Source: Solobacterium sp.
GTDB taxonomy: Bacteria > Bacillota_I > Bacilli_A > Erysipelotrichales > Erysipelotrichaceae
Assembly (NCBI GenBank): GCA_024693325.1
Contig: JAILLA010000016.1
Coordinates: 1-64,000, forward strand
Direction of reading: 5' to 3'
Length of the DNA: 64,000 bases
The first letter of the stretch is position 1. The number at the start of each line of letters is the position of its first letter. This document shows, piece by piece, positions 17,718 to 26,012 of this stretch. Both the position numbers and the translations under genes were made by a program. The notes beneath the pieces were generated by a model, which saw only the letters and a list, made by a program, of their open reading frames with translations, made no database searches and had not been told where the DNA came from.

Positions 17718-17760
17718 GTAAAAAACAAGAAAAAAGGCTCGGGGAATCGAACCCGGAGCC
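17718..17760 (-). terminator. Terminator with a tRNA T-arm-like sequence
   Basis: On the minus strand GGCTCCGGG and CCCCGAGCC pair (one mismatch) around TTCGATT, followed by TTTTTTCTTGTTTTTT. The core GGGTTCGATTCCCC is identical in form to a tRNA T-arm. It terminates the lipoprotein gene at 17870. No cloverleaf could be built upstream, so it is not called as a tRNA. Confidence 0.7.
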
Positions 17761-17869
17761 AAATTCGGTGAAATGTCTTTGATCAGGAGACATATACCAT
17801 GAAACATTTTAGCACGAAACCTTTTCATATTTGTGATAAGGTCTGTTGTGTGCCTGCTCTCTCTATGGC

Positions 17870-18868
17870 TCAGAATACCCAGTCGATATCAACCGGGGAT
17901 CCGCCATCACAGGTGATCGTAAAAGTGAGTGATGTGACGTCTTCCTGTTCCATGTCATCCGGTATACCGAAGCGGATGAATGAACCTCTGCCGGGGATCG
18001 ATACGATGGAAGGATGGTAATCAACGGTCTTTCCGTTGAATGTAATGTTGATCACTTCATAGGTATGAGATTCATCATCTGTTTCTTCAAAGTAAATGAT
18101 GTAGAAATGATCTCCCCAGTTCCTGCCCATACAGCTTGGATGGATGAAGGTCTGCCTCAGCTTTTCCGGCATTTGACGCAGTGCCAATGCACGAGCAGGC
18201 AGTGCTTGCGGTGCATAACATGTACTGTCGTACATATCTGCTTCACTGGCTTTGTAGTACTTGATTTCATGTGGTTCCTGCATTTCGCCAAGCAGTGTCA
18301 TGTGTTCTTCCGGATGGGGTATCCTGGAAGGGTCTGAATTAAGGGAAACCGTGCACTTATCGACCACATGGTTCTGATCCAGGTCCCAGATATCCAGCTG
18401 AAGATCGATCACTGATGGCGCGTCTTCAATGTAGAACGGGAAGTAACTCATCTCGATCTCTTCTTTGAGTGTTCCTTTTTCACCCGGGGCCAGATCATTA
18501 CCGGGCATTCTTCTTCTCACAGCGGTACAGTTATCAACAAATATATTCTGAACATTGATGCGCAGTTTACCGCTCATGTTGTTTTCAACATCGAATTCGA
18601 CATTCAGATATGATTTGTCATCGCTGATCTTTTTCAGCTGAATAACAACATCATTGTCGTCATATACAGTCTGACCGATCTGGAAACCGGTGTATTTGTC
18701 CTTGACGGCAATAGTTTCCTCAGCAGGCTTCTGCTGCTCAGCTTCCTTTGTGGGAGCAGGATCTGAGGACCCTGTTTCCGGTGTACTGGCTGGTGTCTTT
18801 GAACCTGAGCTGCAGCCTGTCAGCAGTAATCCTGACAGCAGGAAGATCATTGTTTTTGAATGCTTCAT
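17870..18868 (-). CDS. Lipoprotein with DUF4352-like domain
   Basis: A 332-aa lipoprotein: the signal peptide ends in LLLTGC (C19), followed by a Ser/Thr/Pro/Glu linker. Residues ~50-160 (FQIGQTVYDDNDVVIQLKKI, then a beta-rich segment with FDVENN) resemble DUF4352-type immunoglobulin-like domains of extracellular lipoproteins. The last 100 residues are beta-rich and end in VDIDWVF. Its role is unknown. The ATG at 18868 follows AAAGGAAC. The gene lies 31 nt after another lipoprotein gene on the same strand, so the two probably form an operon. Confidence 0.75.
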   Translation of the reverse strand: MKHSKTMIFLLSGLLLTGCSSGSKTPASTPETGSSDPAPTKEAEQQKPAEETIAVKDKYTGFQIGQTVYDDNDVVIQLKKISDDKSYLNVEFDVENNMSGKLRINVQNIFVDNCTAVRRRMPGNDLAPGEKGTLKEEIEMSYFPFYIEDAPSVIDLQLDIWDLDQNHVVDKCTVSLNSDPSRIPHPEEHMTLLGEMQEPHEIKYYKASEADMYDSTCYAPQALPARALALRQMPEKLRQTFIHPSCMGRNWGDHFYIIYFEETDDESHTYEVINITFNGKTVDYHPSIVSIPGRGSFIRFGIPDDMEQEDVTSLTFTITCDGGSPVDIDWVF

Positions 18869-18899
18869 ATGATGTGTTCCTTTCAGATCATGATGATCA

Positions 18900-19973
18900 T
18901 CAGCCGCCGAAGACGACAGCACCTGCCGCGTCGACTGCAGGATAGTCCTTTTCCGGAGCTGTCAATGTGCTCTTGCATAAAGGCAGGGCACAGATATCCA
19001 CGATATCGCCTCTGTCTGCCTTGGTCACGCCATAGGCAAATACGAGATGGTACCATCCGTCATTGTTCTCAACGATCAGTGAAGTGACGGTATCAGCGCC
19101 TTCATAAGGCTTATAACGCTGTACGGATCTGATCGCAGCGTTTCTGATCAGGATCAGGGCAGGCGTATCTGTTTCTTTGAAACTGTCATGGTTAAATGCC
19201 GCGTATTCCTTGGGGAGGTCTTTATCTGTTCCGGTCCCTTCAAACAATGCCGAATGATCCCGGATGAATGACAGCTGTGATTCACTCAGACAGTATGATT
19301 CATTGCGCATGCCTTCCAGGTAAGCGATCATCGCAGCCGCGTCATCCTGTTCCTGTCCTTTCTGATAATAGACAGGGTAGGACTTTTCGGTGTCTTTATA
19401 GCTGATCGTCTTTGTCAGCACTCCGTCAAACATACTGCCGGCAAAGTTTCCTTCCATGGTGATCTCATGTTCCTCATTCTGATAGACGAATGTACCGTTT
19501 CCCTGAGCCAGTCCTTTGTCAACAGCGCCGGTATAGCTGCCTTCGAGCGTTTCGGAAGGAAGAGCGATCCGGAAATTCTGAGCTGTGACAGTACCCGGTC
19601 CATTGGGAACGCCGCTGTTCCATGTACCCTCAAATGTAAACTCATCGGACGTGAACGTACCGCTGCCGGAGGGCAGCTGTTCCAGCACTTCCCCGGTATA
19701 GGTACCGCTGATCAGTCCGTCATTGAATGAGATGCTGTAAGGCACATTGTCTGCTGTACCGGAGATCCATGTTCCTTTTTCAAACAGGCCTTCTGCGACT
19801 GCGTTGTTTTCCAGTACCGCCGTACCTTCGCCTTCCGGCATCTTCCGCTTCACTTTACCTGTATAAACGGATGAGACGGTGTTCTTGAATACATTGACTT
19901 CCATTTCTTTTTCTTTTACCGAACAGCCGGCCAGAAGAACCGCCGGCAGAACAAACATAATCACTTTTTTCAT
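18900..19973 (-). CDS. MORN-repeat-like lipoprotein
   Basis: A 357-aa lipoprotein with lipobox VLLAGC (C17). Residues ~40-190 contain several MORN-type units: YTGKVKRKMPEGEGTAVL, YTGEVLEQLPSGSGTF, FEGTWNSGVPNGPGTV and YTGAVDKGLAQGNGTF. MORN repeats form extended beta hairpins and often mediate membrane or protein contact. The C-terminal ~130 residues are a separate globular domain of unknown role. It is upstream of, and probably co-transcribed with, the DUF4352-like lipoprotein gene. ATG 19973 starts a typical Lys-rich signal peptide. Confidence 0.75.
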   Translation of the reverse strand: MKKVIMFVLPAVLLAGCSVKEKEMEVNVFKNTVSSVYTGKVKRKMPEGEGTAVLENNAVAEGLFEKGTWISGTADNVPYSISFNDGLISGTYTGEVLEQLPSGSGTFTSDEFTFEGTWNSGVPNGPGTVTAQNFRIALPSETLEGSYTGAVDKGLAQGNGTFVYQNEEHEITMEGNFAGSMFDGVLTKTISYKDTEKSYPVYYQKGQEQDDAAAMIAYLEGMRNESYCLSESQLSFIRDHSALFEGTGTDKDLPKEYAAFNHDSFKETDTPALILIRNAAIRSVQRYKPYEGADTVTSLIVENNDGWYHLVFAYGVTKADRGDIVDICALPLCKSTLTAPEKDYPAVDAAGAVVFGG

Positions 19974-20049
19974 GTCATCCATTGTATAACAGTAAAGGCG
20001 CATTTTCAGACTATCTTTTCATTTAATTATCGTTTAATATTGATTGCAT

Positions 20050-20919
20050 ATGAAAAAGACAGGCAAACTGATCGCAGCATTATGCTTTGCACTGAGCGCT
20101 GCAGGAACACATACACTGAATACGGAAGCTGAACTGGTGAGAAAAGCCTGGGGACAGGGTTATTCCAACACCTTTATTCTCGGCTTCAACAATACCATCG
20201 GTTCTGCGGTGAACATCTACACACTGCCGGGAACAGAAGGGGATATCGTTCATCATACCGGGAACTTCAACGGCATCAACTATGACATGCTGGAAGTCAA
20301 ACCGTCCGAAACGACATTCGTCAAAATGGATTACATGGGTCATGCGGAATGGCTCAGCGACATTTATGACTGGGGACTGCTGAGTGAAGGATATGTCCGT
20401 GCCGGAGGGATCAACGCCAACTATTATTCCTGGCATACGAATCCCAATGTCGGTCAGCCGGTAGGCGGACTGAGAATGGCAGGCAAGTGGACATATTTCT
20501 GGGATGACCCGAATATCCCGGAATACGGAAGCGGCTACTGCACAGCGTACTGGGACAGGACCGGCAATATGAAGCTGGTCTACAGCGGAGAAGACATCAA
20601 CGGCGGCGGCTGGGTCGGCGAGAAGGTCGAATCTGAGAACGCACTGTCCGGTTCATATACGTATATCGTCAACGGCCAGAGGAAAGACCTTACCGGCGGA
20701 GCAGGATTCTATGCTTACCACTACAATGACTATGCGTTCAGCTGTCTTGCACAGAAAGAAGACGGCACATATTTCCTGATCAGCTTCTGGAACGGCATGC
20801 GTGATGAGAAGGTACAGGACTTCCTGCTGGACCTGGATGTCTATAATGCGATCCGCCTGGATGGCGGAACCAGCACATCCATGTGCTACGAAACAGATGT
20901 TGTCAAGGATGCTGAATAG
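20050..20919 (+). CDS. Secreted phosphodiester glycosidase family protein (NAGPA/DUF2233)
   Basis: A 289-aa protein with an N-terminal signal peptide (about residues 1-26). The family hallmarks AGGINANYYS (near 119-128) and RLDGGTSTSM (near 270-279) match phosphodiester glycosidases related to the mammalian uncovering enzyme. Bacterial members act on exported glycoconjugates or wall polymers. The second motif has GGT where GGG is usual. It is monocistronic, divergent from the lipoprotein pair, and followed by a terminator. Confidence 0.8.
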   Translation: MKKTGKLIAALCFALSAAGTHTLNTEAELVRKAWGQGYSNTFILGFNNTIGSAVNIYTLPGTEGDIVHHTGNFNGINYDMLEVKPSETTFVKMDYMGHAEWLSDIYDWGLLSEGYVRAGGINANYYSWHTNPNVGQPVGGLRMAGKWTYFWDDPNIPEYGSGYCTAYWDRTGNMKLVYSGEDINGGGWVGEKVESENALSGSYTYIVNGQRKDLTGGAGFYAYHYNDYAFSCLAQKEDGTYFLISFWNGMRDEKVQDFLLDLDVYNAIRLDGGTSTSMCYETDVVKDAE

Positions 20920-20944
20920 CTATAACAAAAACATCAGTTATGAG

Positions 20945-20967
20945 AACCGCGCAAAGCGGTTTTTTTC
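20945..20967 (+). terminator. Terminator of the phosphodiester glycosidase gene
   Basis: AACCGC/GCGGTT stem with a GCAAA loop and a run of seven T. Confidence 0.8.
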
Positions 20968-21118
20968 CGGTCATAACTGTATTCATTGTGTAGATTTCAT
21001 ACAGTATCAGGATGAAAACACAGAAATGTAAACCACCATGTTACATTTTGCGCATGAAGATTTCTTGTGAGAACAGGTACCGTTTTGTAGAATGAAGCCG
21101 TAAAGAAAGGAAGCAGAT

Positions 21119-21565
21119 ATGAATCAGCTTGGAGAAAAGATCGCAAGGAAACGAAAAGACCTTGGTATGACGCAGAACGAATTCGCCGACAAGATGTGTG
21201 TTACAAGACAGACTGTCAGCCGCTGGGAAGCAGGTACAGTCTATCCGGATATTGATAAGATCAGTGACATTGCAGAGCTCCTGCATGTCAGCTGCGATTA
21301 TCTTCTGAAAGACGACGCGGAGGAAGAGAATCCTGCAGCGGTCTCAGGGATCAGCAGACTGCTGAAGAACGCGGAAGGAAAAACCGTCAGATTCAGCTTC
21401 TTTGATGCAGAAGCAGACCCGGACCTGTATAAAACAGACTGCAGGATCATTGCCTTTGAAGGAAACTGGATGAAAGTGGAAGCGGAGACGAAAAAAGGAA
21501 CGGTAGAAAAACTGGTCCCGGTATCCTCTGTATTGTCACTGGAATTTGTCAGGGAGGATGCGTAA
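21119..21565 (+). CDS. XRE-family regulator with C-terminal beta domain
   Basis: A 148-aa protein. Residues 5-60 form an XRE/Cro helix-turn-helix (GMTQNEFADKMCVTRQTVSRWEAGTVYPDIDKI). Residues ~75-148 are a small beta-rich domain ending VEAETKKGTVEKLVPVSSVLSLEF. The same C-terminal pattern recurs in the next gene, which starts 1 nt after this stop. The two probably form a regulator plus membrane-partner unit. The RBS AAAGGAAG is 7 nt before the ATG. Confidence 0.85.
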   Translation: MNQLGEKIARKRKDLGMTQNEFADKMCVTRQTVSRWEAGTVYPDIDKISDIAELLHVSCDYLLKDDAEEENPAAVSGISRLLKNAEGKTVRFSFFDAEADPDLYKTDCRIIAFEGNWMKVEAETKKGTVEKLVPVSSVLSLEFVREDA

Positions 21566-21937
21566 ATGGAGTATGTCGGATTTGTATTCGGTATCTTCGG
21601 CCTGATGGCATTTATGGAAGTGTCTTCCCTGAAGGGAAGGATCACAGCGCTGGAACGGGAACTTACAAAGATGCTGGGGACTTCCTTTCATGAAACCAGG
21701 TCATCCCTTCTGCATGCCGCAAGATCGTATATCGGACAGAACGTGATCATTGATCTGAAAGAAGATTATGAGGATCCGGATATCGTGATGTACGGCAACA
21801 CGAAGCACGGTTCCAATACGATACTGGATGCGGATGCGGAATGGCTGTATGTCCGCACGGAGAGCGCAAAGGGAAATACGGAAAAACTGATCCGCATGGA
21901 GGCGGTCGAGCGCATCAGTGTGAACAGGGACGAATAG
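21566..21937 (+). CDS. Small membrane-anchored protein paired with XRE regulator
   Basis: A 123-aa protein with an N-terminal membrane segment (about 3-19), a short coiled coil (LKGRITALERELTKML, 22-37) and a beta-rich C-terminus. The C-terminal segment VRTESAKGNTEKLIRMEAVERISV resembles the end of the preceding regulator. It begins directly after the regulator stop, so translation is coupled. Its function is unknown; it may anchor or modulate the regulator at the membrane. Confidence 0.7.
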   Translation: MEYVGFVFGIFGLMAFMEVSSLKGRITALERELTKMLGTSFHETRSSLLHAARSYIGQNVIIDLKEDYEDPDIVMYGNTKHGSNTILDADAEWLYVRTESAKGNTEKLIRMEAVERISVNRDE

Positions 21938-22172
21938 ACCGCTGTCACACTGCTTATGAGCAGACTGAATAACAGATACTTTGATCGGATGAAATGAAGA
22001 AACACAGGGAAAAGCTGCCGGGATCATAGGCAGGGACCTGTGTTTTCTTTCATGAGTTTTCAGTCCTGTGTGATGAAACAGAACTTTTTTAACGGAAATC
22101 CCTGTATTTTGCCTGATTCAGAAGTATGATAGGAAACGGCATTCCGTGAACCGGAAGCGTGGGAGAAGCAGG

Positions 22173-22847
22173 ATGGCGTTTAAAACAGTCAAAAACAATA
22201 CCGGGAGAGGGATCTTTCTGAATGCGGTCATTGCGGCAGTCAGCCTGTTTTTCAACGGCTTCGGCGTATATCTGACGATCAAAGCCAATATCGGTGCAGC
22301 TCCCTGGGACGTCCTGAATCTCGGTATATCAAAGACACTCGGCATCCTGTACGGAACAGCTTCCGTAACGGTATCCTACATGATCCTGGCAATCGACATC
22401 CTGATGAAGGAACCGATCGGCATCGCGATGTTCATCGACGCGCTGGTCGTAGGCAAGAGCGTAGACTTCTTCAACATGATCAATGCTGTTCCTACAGCCA
22501 CATCTCTTATCACAGGGATCCCGATGATGCTCGTCGGCATTACCATTATCGCGTATACAGCTTATACGTACATGATGGCCGCCCTGGGCTGCGGTCCCCG
22601 TGACACACTGCTTGTCGGACTGGCCAAACGGTTTCACAGACTGCCGATCGGTGCTGTGAGTATCGGACTGCTGAGTACGGCAACACTGACCGGATGGCTG
22701 CTGGGCGGACCGGTCGGCGTGGGAACACTGATCTGTGCGTTCGGAACGGGACCGATCATGCAGGTCATATTCAACATGGCACACTTTGATGCCGCGCATG
22801 TTCAGCATCAGAACCTGAAGGAATCACTTGCAGTGGTCCTGCACTGA
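22173..22847 (+). CDS. YczE-like integral membrane protein
   Basis: A 224-aa integral membrane protein with about five or six hydrophobic helices, of the YczE/YitT-like family (COG2364). Characteristic segments are FGVYLTIKANIGAAPWDVL near 26-44 and AALGCGPRDTLLVGLAKR near 132-149. The family role is not settled; some members affect export of secondary metabolites. ATG 22173 follows GGGAG at 7-nt spacing; an upstream in-frame GTG (22146) would add nine basic residues without an RBS. Confidence 0.8.
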   Translation: MAFKTVKNNTGRGIFLNAVIAAVSLFFNGFGVYLTIKANIGAAPWDVLNLGISKTLGILYGTASVTVSYMILAIDILMKEPIGIAMFIDALVVGKSVDFFNMINAVPTATSLITGIPMMLVGITIIAYTAYTYMMAALGCGPRDTLLVGLAKRFHRLPIGAVSIGLLSTATLTGWLLGGPVGVGTLICAFGTGPIMQVIFNMAHFDAAHVQHQNLKESLAVVLH

Positions 22848-22872
22848 ACAGTAAACAGATACAGTACTTTTG

Positions 22873-22899
22873 CCGCAGGATGAAGTTTCTGCGGTTTTG
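22873..22899 (+). terminator. Terminator of the yczE-like gene
   Basis: CCGCAG/CTGCGG stem followed by TTTTGT. Confidence 0.65.
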
Positions 22900-23017
22900 T
22901 ATGCAGATCTTCCGGACAGAAGCCTGTAATAATCTGCCGTTATTCATTACAAAACACTAGCATCACGGCGATATGTTCTCCGGTTATGAAATAATATGAT
23001 CAGCAGACATCATTTTC

Positions 23018-23042
23018 TTTCCTCCGGCAGTTCCGGAGGAAA
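23018..23042 (+). promoter_or_regulatory. Perfect inverted repeat in the leader of the GH4-sulfatase operon
   Basis: TTTCCTCCGG/CCGGAGGAAA is a perfect 10-bp stem with a 5-nt CAGTT loop, 33 nt before the GH4 start. Its right arm contains a GGAGG like the true RBS (CGGAGGAAG at 23066-23074). It could be a palindromic operator or an RNA hairpin that competes for ribosome binding. There is no T-run, so it is not a simple terminator. Confidence 0.55.
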
Positions 23043-23075
23043 CCTATATCATTGATCATTGTTTTCGGAGGAAGT

Positions 23076-24392
23076 ATGAGAAAACTGAAGGTAGTAACGA
23101 TCGGCGGGGGAAGCAGCTATACCCCTGAACTGGTGGAAGGATTCATCAAACGGTATGAACAGTTTCCGCTGAGCGAATTATGGCTTGTCGATGTAGAGGC
23201 AGGCAAAGAGAAACTCGATATCATCACCGGACTGACTGAACGGATGTTCAGAAAAGCAGGTCTGGATGTAGAAGTGCATGCGACATTGAACCGCAGGGAA
23301 GCACTGAAGGACGCGGACTTTGTAACTACACAGTTCCGGGTGGGCGGACTGGATGCCAGGGACAAGGATGAACTGATTCCGATTAAATATGATGTGATCG
23401 GACAGGAAACGAATGGACCCGGCGGAATGTTCAAGGCACTCAGGACAATACCCGTGATCTTTGACATCATCCGTGACTGTGAAGAACTGTGCCCGGATGC
23501 CTGGATCATTTCCTTTACCAATCCCAGCGGGATCAATGCGGAAGCTGTCTTCCGTCATACCGGATGGAAGAGATTCGTCGGTCTGTGCAACGGACCGGTG
23601 AACATGATCAAAAACATCCGTGATTACCTCGGCCTGAGTGAAACAGATGTGCTGGAGACAAAATTCGGCGGACTCAACCACATGGTATTTGCACTGGATG
23701 TCAATGTGAACGGGGAAAACAAAAACAAAGAACTGATCGAAAAGATCATTGAGCAGAAACACAAGGATACGCTGAAAAATATTACGAATATTCCGTGGTC
23801 TGAGCATTTCCTGAGAGGCATGGGATATTTCGGCATCGATTACTGCCGTTACTATTACATGAAGCCGGAGATGCTGGAGCACCTGAAGCAAAATGCGGCA
23901 GCAGGCAGGAACCGGGCAAGAGTTGTTAAGAAAGTAGAGAAGGAACTGTTCCGTAAATACAGCGATCCCGAGCTTTGTGAGAAACCAAAGGAACTGGAAC
24001 TCAGAGGCGGCGCGCTGTACTCTGATGCCGCATGCAACCTGATCTGCTCGATCTACAACGATACGGGTGATGTCCAGGTCGTGGATACACTGAACCTCGG
24101 TGCCATTGACAACCTGCCCGGAGATGTGGCAGTTGAGGTGAGCTGTGTGATCACAAAGGACGGACCGGTACCGCTTCATGTCGGACCGCTGCCCCTGCAG
24201 GCTGTTGGACTGATCCAGCAGCTGAAGGCATTTGAGATCCTGACGACCAATGTCGCGCTCAGCGGGAATTATGATGACGCGCTGCTGGCAATGACGATCA
24301 ATCCGCTGGTACAGTCGGAACATAAGGCAAAACTGATCCTTGATGAAATGCTGGAGGCACACAAAGAGTTCCTGCCTCAGTTCTTCAGGTGA
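23076..24392 (+). CDS. Family 4 glycoside hydrolase (6-phospho-beta-glucosidase type)
   Basis: A 438-aa GH4 enzyme. These use NAD+ and a divalent metal to cleave glycosides by an oxidation-elimination route. The Rossmann start KLKVVTIGGGSSYTPELVEG is at 3-22. The metal-binding cysteine lies in GLCNGPVNM (near 175-183) and the histidine in GGLNHMVFALD (near 202-212). VIGQETNGPGGMFKALR near 108-124 is a family block. The sequence fits the 6-phospho-beta-glucosidase group more than alpha-galactosidases. It is followed after 3 nt by a sulfatase gene, so a sulfated or phosphorylated glycoside is a possible substrate. Confidence 0.87.
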   Translation: MRKLKVVTIGGGSSYTPELVEGFIKRYEQFPLSELWLVDVEAGKEKLDIITGLTERMFRKAGLDVEVHATLNRREALKDADFVTTQFRVGGLDARDKDELIPIKYDVIGQETNGPGGMFKALRTIPVIFDIIRDCEELCPDAWIISFTNPSGINAEAVFRHTGWKRFVGLCNGPVNMIKNIRDYLGLSETDVLETKFGGLNHMVFALDVNVNGENKNKELIEKIIEQKHKDTLKNITNIPWSEHFLRGMGYFGIDYCRYYYMKPEMLEHLKQNAAAGRNRARVVKKVEKELFRKYSDPELCEKPKELELRGGALYSDAACNLICSIYNDTGDVQVVDTLNLGAIDNLPGDVAVEVSCVITKDGPVPLHVGPLPLQAVGLIQQLKAFEILTTNVALSGNYDDALLAMTINPLVQSEHKAKLILDEMLEAHKEFLPQFFR

Positions 24393-24395
24393 GCT

Positions 24396-25928
24396 ATGAA
24401 GAGGCCTGATATCCTGATGTTTATTTCCGATCATTTCCGCAGCGACGCGCTGTCGGTAAACGGAAACAAAGCAGTTCAGACGGAGAATATCGATGCTGTT
24501 GCGCTGAATGACGGCATTTCCATCGACAACGCGTTCTGCCAGAATCCTGTCTGTGTTCCCAGCAGGTGCAGCTTCCTGAGCGGCAGATACCCGCATACAG
24601 GCGGCTTCCGCACCATGCACCATCTGCAGGGACCGGATGACCTGAACCTCCTCAGGGAACTGAAGAAACAGGGATACCATATCTACTTCGGCGGAAAGAA
24701 CGATGTATTCCGGGAAGATGTACCACTGTCGGAATACTGTGACTACCGTAGTGATGCCTATAAGGAAATGACCGCAAAGATCAAAGGGCAGACACTCCCG
24801 GAAGGCTATACACGAATCCTGGATCAATTTACCCAGGCACAGGCTGCCGAAGCAGCCGCAATGAAAGAAGCTGCCCGGAAAGAACCGGACAGTAAGTATT
24901 ACTATGCGATCTACCAGGGAGAAGTATCACGGGACAATCCGCTTGCGGCAGGAAGCCTCGCGGCGGAAGACGCGCAGATCGCGGATGCGGTCAATTACCT
25001 GAGAAACTATAAGGGTGAACAGCCGCTCTGCATGTATCTTTCCCTGGTCTGCCCGCATCCATGGTATGCGGCATTCCCGGAAGACTATGAGCGGGTGTAT
25101 GACGAATATGTCAGACCAGCGATCCGCCTGAATGATGAGCAGAGGGCAAGGAAGGCTTCGATCCTGGAAGGCATCCGTGAGAACCACCGACTGTATCAGT
25201 GGAGCGATGAAGAACTGTTTTCCCTGAAGCGTACATACCATGCCATGATCGGACATGTTGATGAGAACTTCGGTAAGGTCATGGATGCTCTGAAGGACAC
25301 ACAGCGTTATGATGACTCACTGGTCTTCATGTACTCTGATCATGGTGATTATGCCGGGGATTATGAGATCACCGAGATCAACCAGAATACATTCGAAGAC
25401 TGCCTCAGCAAGGTCCCGCTGGTAATCAAGCCTCCGAAGAGATATGAGGTAAGACCCGGTAAGAGAAGGGCACTGGCAGAACTGCTGGACATTCCGGCGA
25501 CTGTTGCTGAAATAGCAGGTTTTGAGCTTTCCGAAGATGAGTTCGGCAGATCGCTTGTCCACCTGTTTGCCTGTGATGAAGAACATCGTGATACGGTACT
25601 GTGTGAAGGCGGCAGAAGGGAAACAGAAAAGCAATGCGAGGATGACAATCATTCTCCTGATACCCTCTGGTGGGCAAGGACGAGCGTACAGACAAGGATC
25701 CCCGAACATACCAAAGCAGTCATGCTGAGGGATCATGACTTCAAATATGTCTTCCGTTATTACGAACAGGATGAACTGTATGACCTGAAGAGTGATCCGG
25801 AAGAACGTGAGAACCTGGCAGATGATCCGGAGTATGCCGGTATCATCCAGGATATGAAGAACATCCTGCTGGAACGGATGATCGAAACATGTGATGTCGT
25901 TCCAAGAACCATCGATAAACGTATATGA
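24396..25928 (+). CDS. Cys-type sulfatase
   Basis: A 510-aa sulfatase of the alkaline-phosphatase superfamily. The formylglycine motif is C53-V-P-S-R in NPVCVPSRCSFLSG, so maturation by an anaerobic radical SAM sulfatase-modifying enzyme is expected; none is seen in this window. Metal ligands include D12 in ISDHFRSD and the YSDHGDYAGD block near 312-321. There is no signal peptide, so it acts in the cytosol, on imported substrate. It is co-transcribed with the GH4 gene (3 nt gap) and followed by a strong terminator. Confidence 0.9.
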   Translation: MKRPDILMFISDHFRSDALSVNGNKAVQTENIDAVALNDGISIDNAFCQNPVCVPSRCSFLSGRYPHTGGFRTMHHLQGPDDLNLLRELKKQGYHIYFGGKNDVFREDVPLSEYCDYRSDAYKEMTAKIKGQTLPEGYTRILDQFTQAQAAEAAAMKEAARKEPDSKYYYAIYQGEVSRDNPLAAGSLAAEDAQIADAVNYLRNYKGEQPLCMYLSLVCPHPWYAAFPEDYERVYDEYVRPAIRLNDEQRARKASILEGIRENHRLYQWSDEELFSLKRTYHAMIGHVDENFGKVMDALKDTQRYDDSLVFMYSDHGDYAGDYEITEINQNTFEDCLSKVPLVIKPPKRYEVRPGKRRALAELLDIPATVAEIAGFELSEDEFGRSLVHLFACDEEHRDTVLCEGGRRETEKQCEDDNHSPDTLWWARTSVQTRIPEHTKAVMLRDHDFKYVFRYYEQDELYDLKSDPEERENLADDPEYAGIIQDMKNILLERMIETCDVVPRTIDKRI

Positions 25929-25937
25929 GTGACTATG

Positions 25938-25967
25938 ACGGTACGGGCAGCCCGTACCGTTATTTTT
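25938..25967 (+). terminator. Terminator of the GH4-sulfatase operon
   Basis: ACGGTACGGG/CCCGTACCGT, a perfect 10-bp stem with a CAG loop, followed by TATTTTT. Confidence 0.88.
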
Positions 25968-26012
25968 CTGAATATGCGTTCCGTCGTATATAATGGAGAG
26001 CGGAGGAAAATT

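Noticed and set aside
17736..17760. tRNA gene suggested by GGTTCGATTCC
   Set aside because: No acceptor, D or anticodon arms can be built upstream; the hairpin plus T-run is a terminator.
23178..24827. Very long open frame (549 codons) antisense to the GH4 and sulfatase genes
   Set aside because: It lies opposite two well-supported enzymes, has no RBS and shows no family resemblance; codon bias on the sense strand explains it.
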